Source of the DNA: Colivicinus sp022776215
GTDB lineage: Bacteria > Bacillota_I > Bacilli_A > Erysipelotrichales > Erysipelotrichaceae
Assembly: GCA_022776215.1 (NCBI GenBank)
Contig: JALFIR010000017.1
Location: 1-64,000, forward strand
Direction of reading: 5' to 3'
Length of the DNA stretch: 64,000 bases
Both the position numbers and the translations under genes were made by a program. Below are positions 41,492 through 49,843 of the stretch, piece after piece. The notes beneath the pieces are model-generated. The model searched no databases. It was not told where the DNA came from and worked only from the letters and a program-made list of their open reading frames with translations. Position 1 is the first letter of the stretch, and every line of letters starts with the position of its first letter.

Positions 41492-44314
41492 ATGGCAAAT
41501 GAAAATATTGTGATAAAAGGGGCACGTGTTAATAATCTAAAGAATATAGATATAACACTTCCTAGAAATAAGTTGATTGTAATGACTGGTTTATCAGGTT
41601 CTGGTAAGACTTCATTGGCTTTTGATACGATTTATGCAGAAGGACAAAGAAGATATGTGGAGTCTTTATCATCATACGCAAGACAATTCTTGGGTGGGGT
41701 TGAGAAGCCTGATGTGGATTTGATAGAAGGTTTATCACCATCAATTGCGATTGATCAAAAGACTACTTCTAATAATCCAAGGTCTACTGTTGGTACAATT
41801 ACGGAAATCTATGATTATTTAAGACTCTTGTATGCAAGATGTGGAGAAAGCTATTGTCCTAATCATCATGTTTTGATTAAGGCAATGTCTACAAGCAAGA
41901 TGGTGGAAAAGGTGATGGAATATCCATTATCTAGTAGAATTGAAATCTTGGCTAATGTGGTGACTAATCGTAAGGGTACTTTTAAGGACTTGTTTGAGAA
42001 GTTAAAGAATGAGGGTTTCTTAAGATTGTATGTTGATAATGAATTAAGAAACTTGGATGAAGATATTGTCTTGGATAAGAATAAGCGACATGATATCGAT
42101 GTAGTGGTTGATAGAATTGTTGTTAAGGAGAATATTGAGACTAGATTAAATGATTCGATTGAATTAGCTTTAAAGTTAGCTGATGGTACTTGCATCATTA
42201 AGTGTGGTGATAAGAGAGAATTATTATCAAGTAATTATGCTTGTCCTGATTGTGGTTTTACAGTGCCTAAGCTGGAGCCTAGACTTTTCTCATTTAATTC
42301 ACCGCTTGGTGCTTGCGATATGTGTAAGGGTTTGGGCATTGTGACTGAGGTGGATGTTGACTATTTGATTCCTGATAAGTCTAAGAGCATTAATGAAGGT
42401 GGTATTCGTTATTATAAGAATATTGTGGATACACCTAATCTTGAGTGGCAAAACTTTAATGCGTTATTGAAGGCTTATAAGATTGACAAGGATAAGCCTC
42501 TTGGTGATTTTACTAAGAAGGAAATGGAGATCATCTTATATGGTTCTGATAAGCCTATTAAGTATGATGTAGTGTCAAGTGGCGGGACTAAGTATTCTAA
42601 GAATGATTATATTGAAGGCGTTAAGTCTTTGATTGAAAGAAGATATGTGGAGACTACTTCTAAGATGTCAAAGGAATGGTATTTCTCTTATATGGCTGAG
42701 TCTATTTGTCCTAAGTGTCATGGCGCTCGTTTAAATGATGCGGTTTTGTCAGTTAGAATCAATGGCTTAAATATCTATGAGTTTACGAAAATGGCTATTG
42801 TGGATGCTTATGACTTTGTGTCTAATTTAAAATTAAGCAAGTCACAGATGGAAATAGCTAGATTGCTGTTGGTGGAACTTAAGTCAAGATTGAAGTTTTT
42901 GATTGATGTAGGTCTTGATTATTTAACACTAGATCGTATTGCCGGTTCTTTATCGGGTGGTGAGGCTCAAAGAATTCGTTTGGCAACCCAAATTGGTTCT
43001 AGTTTGACAGGTGTCTTGTATGTCTTGGATGAACCTTCTATTGGTTTGCATCAAAGGGATAATGATAAGCTTATCGCTACACTTAAGCGTATGAGAGACT
43101 TGGGTAATACGGTTATTGTGGTTGAACATGATGATGAGACGATGATGGCTGCTGATTATATTGTGGATATTGGTCCTGGTGCTGGTAAGGATGGTGGTGA
43201 GGTGATGTTCTTTGGAACTCCTGAAGAGATTCTTACTTCTGATAAATCTTTGACTGGTATGTATCTAAGTGGCCGTAAGAAGATTAATGTGCCTGCTACT
43301 AGAAGAAAAGGTAATGGCAAGGCTATTAAGGTCTTTGGAGCAAGTGAACATAATCTTAAGAATATTGATGTTACTTTCCCACTAGGCAAGTTTATTTGCG
43401 TTACTGGTGTTAGTGGTTCTGGTAAGTCAACGCTTGTTAATGAGATATTGACTAAGGGAGTTCAAAAGTCTTTGGATAGGGTGAGAATTAAGCCTGGTGC
43501 TCATAAAAAGATTACTGGCTTGGATAATATCGATAAGATTGTTTCTATTTCTCAAGATCCAATTGGCAGAACACCACGTTCTAATCCAGCTACTTATACC
43601 GGTGTGTTTGATGATATTAGAGATTTGTTTGCGTCTTGTCCTGATGCAAAGGAAAGGGGCTATGATAAGGGCCGTTTCTCTTTCAATGTAGCAAGTGGTA
43701 GATGTGAATGTTGTCAGGGCGATGGTGTAAAGAAGATTAGCATGTTATTTGTGCCAGATGTTTATGTTGAATGTGAGGAGTGTCATGGTAAGCGTTACAA
43801 TAAGGAGACTTTAGAGGTTTACTATAAGGGTAAGAATATCTATGATGTCTTGAAGATGTCGGTTAAGGAAGCTTTACAGTTTTTTAAGAATCATCCTAAG
43901 ATTAAGAATAAGTTACAAACTTTATATGATGTAGGTTTGGGTTATATTGAACTAGGACAAAGCGCAACTACTTTATCAGGTGGTGAGGCACAACGTGTTA
44001 AGCTAGCTAGTGAACTTTCTAAGAAGGCTACTGGTAAGACTTTGTATGTTTTGGATGAGCCTACTACTGGTTTGCATATGGAGGATGTTGCTAAGCTTAT
44101 TAAGATTATTGATCGTATTGTGGATAATGGTGATACGGTTGTGGTTATTGAACATAATCTTGATGTGATTAAGTGTGCAGACTATATAATTGATTTAGGT
44201 AAGGAAGGTGGAGCCAAGGGTGGTGAATTGCTGGTTTCTGGTACGCCTGAGGAAGTTTGTGAGTGTAAGGATAGCTATACAGGTATCTATTTAAAGAAAG
44301 TGTTGGGTATATAA
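41492..44314 (+). CDS. uvrA: Excinuclease ABC subunit A
   Basis: A 940-residue damage-recognition ATPase of nucleotide excision repair. It has two ABC modules (GLSGSGKTS near residue 33 and GVSGSGKST near 641; SLSGGEAQR and TLSGGEAQR signatures; two LDEPS/LDEPT Walker B motifs). Zinc-finger cysteines occur as CPDCGF...CDMCKG and CECCQGDG...CEECHG. The start shows TAAAAT followed by AACTTT and ATG, without a ribosome site. The stop shares a base with hprK (TAATG). Confidence 0.96.
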   Translation: MANENIVIKGARVNNLKNIDITLPRNKLIVMTGLSGSGKTSLAFDTIYAEGQRRYVESLSSYARQFLGGVEKPDVDLIEGLSPSIAIDQKTTSNNPRSTVGTITEIYDYLRLLYARCGESYCPNHHVLIKAMSTSKMVEKVMEYPLSSRIEILANVVTNRKGTFKDLFEKLKNEGFLRLYVDNELRNLDEDIVLDKNKRHDIDVVVDRIVVKENIETRLNDSIELALKLADGTCIIKCGDKRELLSSNYACPDCGFTVPKLEPRLFSFNSPLGACDMCKGLGIVTEVDVDYLIPDKSKSINEGGIRYYKNIVDTPNLEWQNFNALLKAYKIDKDKPLGDFTKKEMEIILYGSDKPIKYDVVSSGGTKYSKNDYIEGVKSLIERRYVETTSKMSKEWYFSYMAESICPKCHGARLNDAVLSVRINGLNIYEFTKMAIVDAYDFVSNLKLSKSQMEIARLLLVELKSRLKFLIDVGLDYLTLDRIAGSLSGGEAQRIRLATQIGSSLTGVLYVLDEPSIGLHQRDNDKLIATLKRMRDLGNTVIVVEHDDETMMAADYIVDIGPGAGKDGGEVMFFGTPEEILTSDKSLTGMYLSGRKKINVPATRRKGNGKAIKVFGASEHNLKNIDVTFPLGKFICVTGVSGSGKSTLVNEILTKGVQKSLDRVRIKPGAHKKITGLDNIDKIVSISQDPIGRTPRSNPATYTGVFDDIRDLFASCPDAKERGYDKGRFSFNVASGRCECCQGDGVKKISMLFVPDVYVECEECHGKRYNKETLEVYYKGKNIYDVLKMSVKEALQFFKNHPKIKNKLQTLYDVGLGYIELGQSATTLSGGEAQRVKLASELSKKATGKTLYVLDEPTTGLHMEDVAKLIKIIDRIVDNGDTVVVIEHNLDVIKCADYIIDLGKEGGAKGGELLVSGTPEEVCECKDSYTGIYLKKVLGI

Positions 44315-45255
44315 TGGCTGATTTAAATAAGAAGGTAGAAGTTAGGAAGATTAAGGAATTCTTTAATCTTAATCAAGTATGTGGTAATGATGAGTCTTTA
44401 GATAGGTGGACGATTGCACCAGATATTAATAGACCTGGTTTGGAGTTGTCTGGTTATAAGGATGATTTTGAATTGAAGAGAGTGGTTATCATTGGTATTA
44501 AGGAACAAAATTATTTGAAGACCTTAGACTATGATACCCAGCTTGATCGTTTTGATTTTTTAACTGATGCATATACACCATGCATTATTGTGACTAATGG
44601 TTTTAAGACACCTGCTGCTTTGTTGGAAGTAGCTACTAGGAAGAATTTCCCAGTGTTTGAGTTTCCTGGTATGACTTATGAGTTGTCTACTGATTTGATT
44701 TCTTTCTTGTCTAGTCGTTTGGCTGAGTCTGATGTGGTATTTGCGGGTTTAATGTCAATTTATGGCATTGGTGTCATGATTATGGGTGATAGTGGCATTG
44801 GTAAGTCGGAACTTGAGATGGATTTGATTAAGAGGGGTCATATTTTTGTGGCTGATGATTTGGTTGAGGTTTCTAAGGTTAATAAGACTATCTATGGTAC
44901 AGCTCCTAAGAATCTGAAGAGAATGTTGGAGGTTAGGGGAATCGGTATCGTTAATGTAAATATCATGTTTGGTGGTCATTGTTTCCTTGAGAAGTGTCAT
45001 GTTGATTTTGTGATTAAGTTGGTTAATAGGGATCAATATTTAAGGTCTAATTGTGATAGATTGAATCCGAATGAGAAGACAATTAATCTTTTGGGTATTG
45101 AGAAGAATTTGTTGGAGATTCCAGTTACTGAGGGTAAGTCCATGTCAACTATTGTAGAGACGGCTGTTACTAACTATATTATGAAGAAACAGGGTGTTGA
45201 TACAAACGAAGAGTTTAAGAATGCAATCTTTAATGAGATTTTAGATAAGAGGTAG
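44314..45255 (+). CDS. hprK: HPr kinase/phosphorylase
   Basis: A 313-residue bifunctional enzyme that phosphorylates HPr on Ser46 in response to glycolytic metabolites, and reverses the reaction with phosphate to give pyrophosphate. The P-loop GDSGIGKSELEMDLIKRGH begins near residue 154, and the capping segment EVRGIGIVNV lies near 207. It is coupled to uvrA by stop-start overlap and followed 3 bp later by lgt::HAD. The pyrophosphate it makes may be a substrate of the HAD domain next door. Confidence 0.95.
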   Translation: MADLNKKVEVRKIKEFFNLNQVCGNDESLDRWTIAPDINRPGLELSGYKDDFELKRVVIIGIKEQNYLKTLDYDTQLDRFDFLTDAYTPCIIVTNGFKTPAALLEVATRKNFPVFEFPGMTYELSTDLISFLSSRLAESDVVFAGLMSIYGIGVMIMGDSGIGKSELEMDLIKRGHIFVADDLVEVSKVNKTIYGTAPKNLKRMLEVRGIGIVNVNIMFGGHCFLEKCHVDFVIKLVNRDQYLRSNCDRLNPNEKTINLLGIEKNLLEIPVTEGKSMSTIVETAVTNYIMKKQGVDTNEEFKNAIFNEILDKR

Positions 45256-45258
45256 AAT

Positions 45259-46713
45259 ATGCAGTTTTTTCCAAGTCGTACAACTTTTTTAGCGATTGGT
45301 AATGTGACGATACAGTGGTATGCTGTTTTAATTGTTTCGGGAGCTTTCTTGGCTTATTATTTCGCTAAGAGAAATTTAAGAGAATATCGTAATATTGATG
45401 TGAATGATTTTTTTGATACTTTGTTTATAACTATTTTATGGACTGGTATCATTGGGGCTAGACTTTGGTATTGTGTCTTTAATAATTTTAGTTTTTATTT
45501 TAGCCATCCTATTAATATTATTCGTATCTGGGACGGTGGTTTGGCTTTCCATGGCGGTTTTGTCTTTGGCTTAATTGCGGCAATTATGGTTTGTAGGAAG
45601 TATAATGCACCTTTTATTAAGGTGGCTGATTCTGTTGTTCCTACTGTTTTATTGGCTCAGGGTATTGGTAGATGGGGCAATTTTGTCAATCAAGAGTGTC
45701 ATGGAGTTGAGGTTAGTGAGTCTTATTTTGATGGTATTCTATTCTTTTTAAAGGATGGTATGCATATAAATGGTCATTATTATGTACCTTCTTTCTTTTA
45801 TGAGTCAGTTTTGTGTATCTTGGGTTTTATTTTGATTAACTTTGTTTTGCGTAAAACAGCTACTAAAAGAGGTCAATTAACCGGTGCCTATTTGATTTGG
45901 TATGGTATTGTAAGATTCTTTATTGAGGCTGGAAGAACCGATTCATTATTTATGGGCAGTTTAAAAACGGCTCAGGTGACTTCGATTTTATTCGTGATAG
46001 CTGGTTTATTGTTGTATCTGGGCTTGTATGATCGTATCTTTTATAAGAAGCCAACTATTGTGTTTGATTTAGATGGTACTATTCAGGATTCTACAGAGGC
46101 GATTATTAAGTCTTATAAGGCTACTTTTAAGAAGTATGGTAATGAGAATGATTTTACTGCCGATAAGCAAGTTGAGGTTTTGGGTCCACCTTTGAATGAT
46201 ATGTTTAAGAAGTATTTTCCTGATTTGAATACTGATGAGCTTGTTGATTATTATCGTAGTGTTAATAAGGAAGAATTGAAGAAGTCTTTAAAGCCGATGC
46301 CTAATGCCTTAGATGTTTTAAAGAAGCTTAAGGATGATGGTTATCATTTGGCTATTCTTACAACACGTACTAAACCTTCTGTTGATGAGTGCTTAAAGAT
46401 TTGTGGTTTTGATGGCTTGTTTGATGTGGTCTTGTCTTTTGAGGATGTAAGTGCTACTAAGCCAGATCCTGAGGGTTTGTTTATTATTACTAAGAAGTAT
46501 AAATTGAATAGTGCAGATCTTATTATGGTTGGTGATTCTAAGGCTGATGTCTTGGCTGGCAAGGCTTTTGGGGCTTATACGGTGGCTTATATTAATAATG
46601 AGGCGAAGGCTAAGGAAGTTAAGGCTTTAAGTCCTAATGCTTGTGTTGATAATTTAATTGAGCTTTTAGATATTTTAAAGAATAATCATTATTTTACTTA
46701 TAATGGCAAATAG
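45259..46713 (+). CDS. lgt: Prolipoprotein diacylglyceryl transferase fused to a PpaX-like HAD phosphatase
   Basis: A 484-residue fusion. Residues 1 to about 262 are Lgt, with seven hydrophobic segments, IWDGGLAFHGGF and the signature GRWGNFVNQECHG near 138; it attaches diacylglycerol to lipoprotein cysteines. From about residue 266 a HAD hydrolase starts with FDLDGTIQDS (nucleophile Asp), then LTTRT and a C-terminal MVGDSKADVLAGKAFG. In Bacillus subtilis hprK, lgt and the pyrophosphatase gene ppaX are neighbours, so this looks like a fusion of adjacent genes. The HAD domain would be tethered to the membrane. Specificity for pyrophosphate is inferred from context. Confidence 0.93.
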   Translation: MQFFPSRTTFLAIGNVTIQWYAVLIVSGAFLAYYFAKRNLREYRNIDVNDFFDTLFITILWTGIIGARLWYCVFNNFSFYFSHPINIIRIWDGGLAFHGGFVFGLIAAIMVCRKYNAPFIKVADSVVPTVLLAQGIGRWGNFVNQECHGVEVSESYFDGILFFLKDGMHINGHYYVPSFFYESVLCILGFILINFVLRKTATKRGQLTGAYLIWYGIVRFFIEAGRTDSLFMGSLKTAQVTSILFVIAGLLLYLGLYDRIFYKKPTIVFDLDGTIQDSTEAIIKSYKATFKKYGNENDFTADKQVEVLGPPLNDMFKKYFPDLNTDELVDYYRSVNKEELKKSLKPMPNALDVLKKLKDDGYHLAILTTRTKPSVDECLKICGFDGLFDVVLSFEDVSATKPDPEGLFIITKKYKLNSADLIMVGDSKADVLAGKAFGAYTVAYINNEAKAKEVKALSPNACVDNLIELLDILKNNHYFTYNGK

Positions 46714-46720
46714 TTTAATT

Positions 46721-46750
46721 GAATGTGCTTTATGGCACATTCTTTTATAT
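46721..46750 (+). terminator. Intrinsic terminator after lgt::HAD
   Basis: GAATGTGC (46721-46728) and GCACATTC (46735-46742) form an 8-bp stem followed by TTTTATAT. The TATAAT at 46748-46753 right after it may be the -10 box of upp. Confidence 0.75.
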
Positions 46751-46778
46751 AATTGTTAAAGATAAACAGGAGGAAATT

Positions 46779-47396
46779 ATGTTAACTGTATTTGATCATC
46801 CATTGATTACACATAAGTTGGCTTTGATGAGAGATAAGGCAACTTCAACTAAGGATTTTGCACAACAATTAAGTGAAATCGCATCTCTAATGGCTTTTGA
46901 AGTATCTAGAGATTTACCTACACAACCTAAGGATGTTGAGACACCTATGGGTATTTGTCATACCACTGAGCTTGCTAAGGATGTCGTGTTGGTTCCAATT
47001 CTAAGAGCTGGTTTGGGTATGGTTGATGGTATCAGAGATTTAATCCCTACCGCAAAGGTTGGTTTCTTAGGTCTATATCGTAATGAAGAGACTTTAGAGC
47101 CAGTTGAGTATTTCGCTAAGTTCCCTAAGATGGATGATGCGAATGTTATGGTTTTAGATCCAATGTTGGCTACAGGTGGTAGTGCTATTGCGGCTCTTGA
47201 TATCGTTAAGAAAAGAGGGGCTAAGAATATTAAGCTTGTATGTCTTGTTGGGGCACCTGAGGGTGTTAAGGCTGTTGAGGCTGCTCATCCTGATGTAGAT
47301 ATTTATTTGGCTGCACTTGATGAAAAATTAAATGAAATCGGATATATCGTTCCAGGTCTTGGTGATGCTGGTGATAGAATCTTCGGTACTAAATAA
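46779..47396 (+). CDS. upp: Uracil phosphoribosyltransferase
   Basis: A 205-residue salvage enzyme making UMP from uracil and PRPP. DHPLITHKLALMRDK at the start, the PRPP loop VLDPMLATGGSA near 125-136 and the uracil-binding YIVPGLGDAGDR near 187 are all typical. The ATG at 46779 follows AGGAGG; the frame is open upstream without other evidence. It stands alone between two terminators. Together with pyrKDFE it shows both de novo steps and salvage. Confidence 0.96.
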   Translation: MLTVFDHPLITHKLALMRDKATSTKDFAQQLSEIASLMAFEVSRDLPTQPKDVETPMGICHTTELAKDVVLVPILRAGLGMVDGIRDLIPTAKVGFLGLYRNEETLEPVEYFAKFPKMDDANVMVLDPMLATGGSAIAALDIVKKRGAKNIKLVCLVGAPEGVKAVEAAHPDVDIYLAALDEKLNEIGYIVPGLGDAGDRIFGTK

Positions 47397-47398
47397 TT

Positions 47399-47425
47399 AG
47401 ACTTCATATTGAAGTCTTTTTATTT
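47399..47425 (+). terminator. Intrinsic terminator of upp
   Basis: AGACTTCA (47399-47406) and TGAAGTCT (47410-47417) with a TAT loop and a following TTTTTATTT. Confidence 0.85.
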
Positions 47426-47441
47426 CGTCTTGTTTATGTTA

Positions 47442-47495
47442 ATATTTAATTGAAATACGGCAATTTTATCGAATCGCCGTATTTCAATTAAATAT
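47442..47495 (+). promoter_or_regulatory. 20-bp inverted repeat overlapping the AbiEi start codon
   Basis: Perfect 20-bp arms (47442-47461, containing TTTAATTGAAATACGGC, and 47476-47495) flank a 14-nt loop. The right arm ends inside the ATG at 47494. It could be the operator of the downstream regulator and, in RNA, would bury the start codon. No separate ribosome site is visible. Confidence 0.7.
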
Positions 47496-48078
47496 GAAAG
47501 ACTATGAATTGAATTGTGAACAACTTTTTATTTCTAATGAACAACTCAAGGAAGTTGGTTTTTCGCAATATAAGATTAATAATTTGGTTAATGATGGTTT
47601 TATAGAAAAGATTAATCGTAAATATTATGAGAATCTTCATTATGATGGTGAGGATTTTGATTTCTATTATGTCCATCCATATATTCCTAGTGGTGTGATT
47701 TGTCTTATGAGTGCTGCAACTTTTTATGGACTAACAACTTATATTCCAGATGTTGTTGATGTTGCCGTGTATAGAAAAACAAAGGTTAATGAATTGCCTG
47801 AGTATCCTGATGTGAGGTTGTATTATTTTTCTAAGGAAAGATATGAACTTGGTATTAAGGAGATTAATGAGAATGGGAATGTTTTTAAAATATATGATGT
47901 GGAAAAAACAGTAGTCGATATAATTTCTTATCGAGAAAAAGTAGGCATTGAGGAAACAAAAAAAGTATTGAGAAATTATCTAAAGAGAAATGATAGGAAT
48001 ATAAATAAAATTATTAATTATGCAGAGAAGGTAAAATGTGATAAGGTGCTTAAAACTTATTTGGAAGTCTTGTTGTAA
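47494..48078 (+). CDS. AbiEi-like antitoxin/transcriptional regulator (orphan)
   Basis: A 194-residue protein resembling the type IV antitoxin AbiEi family. The N-terminal winged helix reads QLKEVGFSQYKINNLVNDGFIEKINRKYY. The AbiEi core follows (GVICLMSAATFYGLTTYIP, then IYDVEKTVVDIISYR). AbiEi proteins repress their own promoter through inverted repeats, consistent with the 20-bp repeat at the start codon. The usual partner, nucleotidyltransferase toxin AbiEii, is absent, so it is an orphan. It is convergent with higBA. Confidence 0.75.
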   Translation: MKDYELNCEQLFISNEQLKEVGFSQYKINNLVNDGFIEKINRKYYENLHYDGEDFDFYYVHPYIPSGVICLMSAATFYGLTTYIPDVVDVAVYRKTKVNELPEYPDVRLYYFSKERYELGIKEINENGNVFKIYDVEKTVVDIISYREKVGIEETKKVLRNYLKRNDRNINKIINYAEKVKCDKVLKTYLEVLL

Positions 48079-48112
48079 ATAAAACCCTTAGATTTTATAT
48101 CAACCAAGGGTT
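48075..48112 (-). terminator. Terminator of higBA
   Basis: AACCCTT (48083-48089) and AAGGGTT (48106-48112) form a 7-bp stem. On the minus strand TTTTATTT follows. It lies between the convergent AbiEi and higBA genes. Confidence 0.55.
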
Positions 48113-48124
48113 AAAATACAATTT

Positions 48125-48415
48125 TTATTGAATTCTTTGTTTAGGAATAAATTCTATTTTAAGAACCATGCCCATACCATCAGCTAATCTCTTTAGCAGA
48201 TTAAGAGATGGGTTTCTGGTTCCGTTTTCGATTTTGCTGATATCGGCTTGATTAATGCCTGTTCTTTCAGCTAGTTCTTTTTGTGTTAAATTTTGTGAAG
48301 CTCTTGCATCAACAATTGCCCTGATAACATCCATTTCGGGTTGAATAGCTTCGTATTCCTTTCTAAACTCTTCATCTTTTAATTGCTTTTCAAGCATATC
48401 ATTAAAGCTTCTCAT
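48125..48415 (-). CDS. higA: HigA-like XRE-family antitoxin
   Basis: A 96-residue helix-turn-helix protein: LTQKELAERTGINQADISKIENGTRNPSLNLLKRLA is a textbook XRE domain in residues about 43-79, shown here in pieces (LTQKELAERTGINQADISKI being the DNA-recognition part). It neutralises the RelE-like toxin encoded just upstream, with a 14-bp overlap, and should repress the operon through the palindrome in its promoter. The toxin-first order is typical of higBA modules. Confidence 0.87.
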   Translation of the reverse strand: MRSFNDMLEKQLKDEEFRKEYEAIQPEMDVIRAIVDARASQNLTQKELAERTGINQADISKIENGTRNPSLNLLKRLADGMGMVLKIEFIPKQRIQ

Positions 48416-48776
48416 GTTTTTTCGTCCTTTCTATAAAATTTTTTCTTCTTTGTTTTGCTAACTTTAGTTCGCTTGGCGGAGTTTTCTGTGTCTTTTTTAC
48501 AAAACCATTTGTTAGAATAATTTGACCTTCATAATAGAAGAAATATAATACTCTTGTAATATCATTTCCAACTTTACATCTAAGTTCGAAAATACCATCA
48601 TCAAGATGTTTACTATATGGTTCTCTTAGTTTGTTTCCTTTTTCTTGAAGCAATTCAATCATTCCAAACATTTTAGCTCTCATCTTAATATCCAATGAAT
48701 CTAAGAATTTTTCTACTGGTACTTCTCCGTTTTCTTTCTCATAACCTAACACCTTAAAATTTAATGTTCTCTTCAT
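48402..48776 (-). CDS. higB: HigB-like toxin (RelE/Gp49 superfamily)
   Basis: A 124-residue member of the phage-derived Gp49/HigB toxin group, which cleaves mRNA on the ribosome. Marks are GEVPVEKFLDSL, LREPYSKHLDDGIFELR, TRVLYFFYYEGQIILTNGF, KKTQKTPPSELKLAKQRR and the C-terminal RRKNF. The ATG at 48776 is used because the transcript should start about 3 nt upstream of it; the longer frame to 48806 runs through the promoter. Near-leaderless initiation follows from this. Confidence 0.87.
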   Translation of the reverse strand: MKRTLNFKVLGYEKENGEVPVEKFLDSLDIKMRAKMFGMIELLQEKGNKLREPYSKHLDDGIFELRCKVGNDITRVLYFFYYEGQIILTNGFVKKTQKTPPSELKLAKQRRKNFIERTKKHEKL

Positions 48777-48785
48777 CTTGCTTAT

Positions 48786-48814
48786 ATTATATGGTATATA
48801 TACCATATTGTCAA
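48786..48814 (-). promoter_or_regulatory. higBA promoter with embedded 20-bp palindromic operator
   Basis: On the minus strand TTGACA (48814-48809), a 17-bp spacer and TATAAT (48791-48786) form a consensus promoter. The perfect palindrome ATATGGTATATATACCATAT (48789-48808) fills the spacer, so antitoxin binding there would shut the promoter. Confidence 0.85.
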
Positions 48815-48828
48815 TTTTAAAGAAGTGC

Positions 48829-49782
48829 CTATTTAAGCACTTCCTTGTATACTCTTAATACATTCTTATAACAAATCTTTTCTATTTCTTCTTCTGAGTA
48901 ATCGTGTTCTCTTAAAGCATCTATTAACATATACATTTGGGAACAGTCACTCATTTCTTTTCTTTTCTTGATGCCATCAAAGTCACTGCCTAGGCCAATG
49001 TTGTCGATGCAACCTAGTTCTTTGATGTGGTCAATGTGTTTGATGATGTTTTCAACACTACCATTACTGTCGTTACTGATGAAGTCTTCACAAAAGTTCA
49101 TGCCCATTACACCATTGTTTTTGTGTAGTTTTAGGATCATTTCATCGCTTAGGTTGCGAGCAACATCACAAATGGCTCTTGCGTTAGAGTGTGATGCTAC
49201 TATTGGTTTTGTTGAAAGTTCAAGTACATCTTCAAAGCCTTTGTCTCCTAAATGAGATACATCGATGATGATGCCAAGTTCGTTACATTTCTTGATATAT
49301 TCTTTGCCAAAATCAGTTAGACCATCAATTGTGTTTAATGTTCTTAACATTTGATAACGATCAGGATTTGGGGTAAAGTTTGGACTTCCGATACTGTTTT
49401 TAAAGTTCCAAGTAAGGGCAATCATTCTAACACCTAATCGATAATATAGTTCTAGGATGTCTAGATCATTGTTGATGACATCTCCTTCTTCAAGTGTTAA
49501 CATGGCTGACATTAGTTTGTTTTCTTCAATGTCTTTGTATGAAAATACTTGTTTAATTAAGTCTTTATTAGCTTCTATTTCTTTATAGAACTTATTAATG
49601 TTCTTTAATACGTAGGGTACTCTATCTTTTACTTTGTCATAGTTTGTGAAGATGGCGAAGTTTTGTAGAAGATAGTTACTTTGTTTCATTTTGATTAGGT
49701 CAATGTCTAAATCGTTGTTTCTTAGATGAGTATTTTCATCTAGTGATAAGAGTGTGTCACAGTGCATGTCTACTATATACAT
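48829..49782 (-). CDS. Membrane dipeptidase-like enzyme (peptidase M19)
   Basis: A 317-residue metal-dependent TIM-barrel peptidase of the renal dipeptidase family. VDMHCDTL at residue 4 gives the first metal ligands, MLTLEEGDVI near 110 the bridging Glu, IIDVSHLGDKGF near 190 and IVASHSNARAI near 211 the histidines, and IGLGSDFDGI near 268 the last Asp. The start at 49782 follows AAAGGAG; the longer frame overlaps the gpmI promoter. There is no signal peptide. It is divergent from gpmI. Confidence 0.9.
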   Translation of the reverse strand: MYIVDMHCDTLLSLDENTHLRNNDLDIDLIKMKQSNYLLQNFAIFTNYDKVKDRVPYVLKNINKFYKEIEANKDLIKQVFSYKDIEENKLMSAMLTLEEGDVINNDLDILELYYRLGVRMIALTWNFKNSIGSPNFTPNPDRYQMLRTLNTIDGLTDFGKEYIKKCNELGIIIDVSHLGDKGFEDVLELSTKPIVASHSNARAICDVARNLSDEMILKLHKNNGVMGMNFCEDFISNDSNGSVENIIKHIDHIKELGCIDNIGLGSDFDGIKKRKEMSDCSQMYMLIDALREHDYSEEEIEKICYKNVLRVYKEVLK

Positions 49783-49843
49783 AATTGGTACTCCTTTTTT
49801 ATGATTATATGATAATATTTTAGATGGAAAGAGGGTAAAAAAG

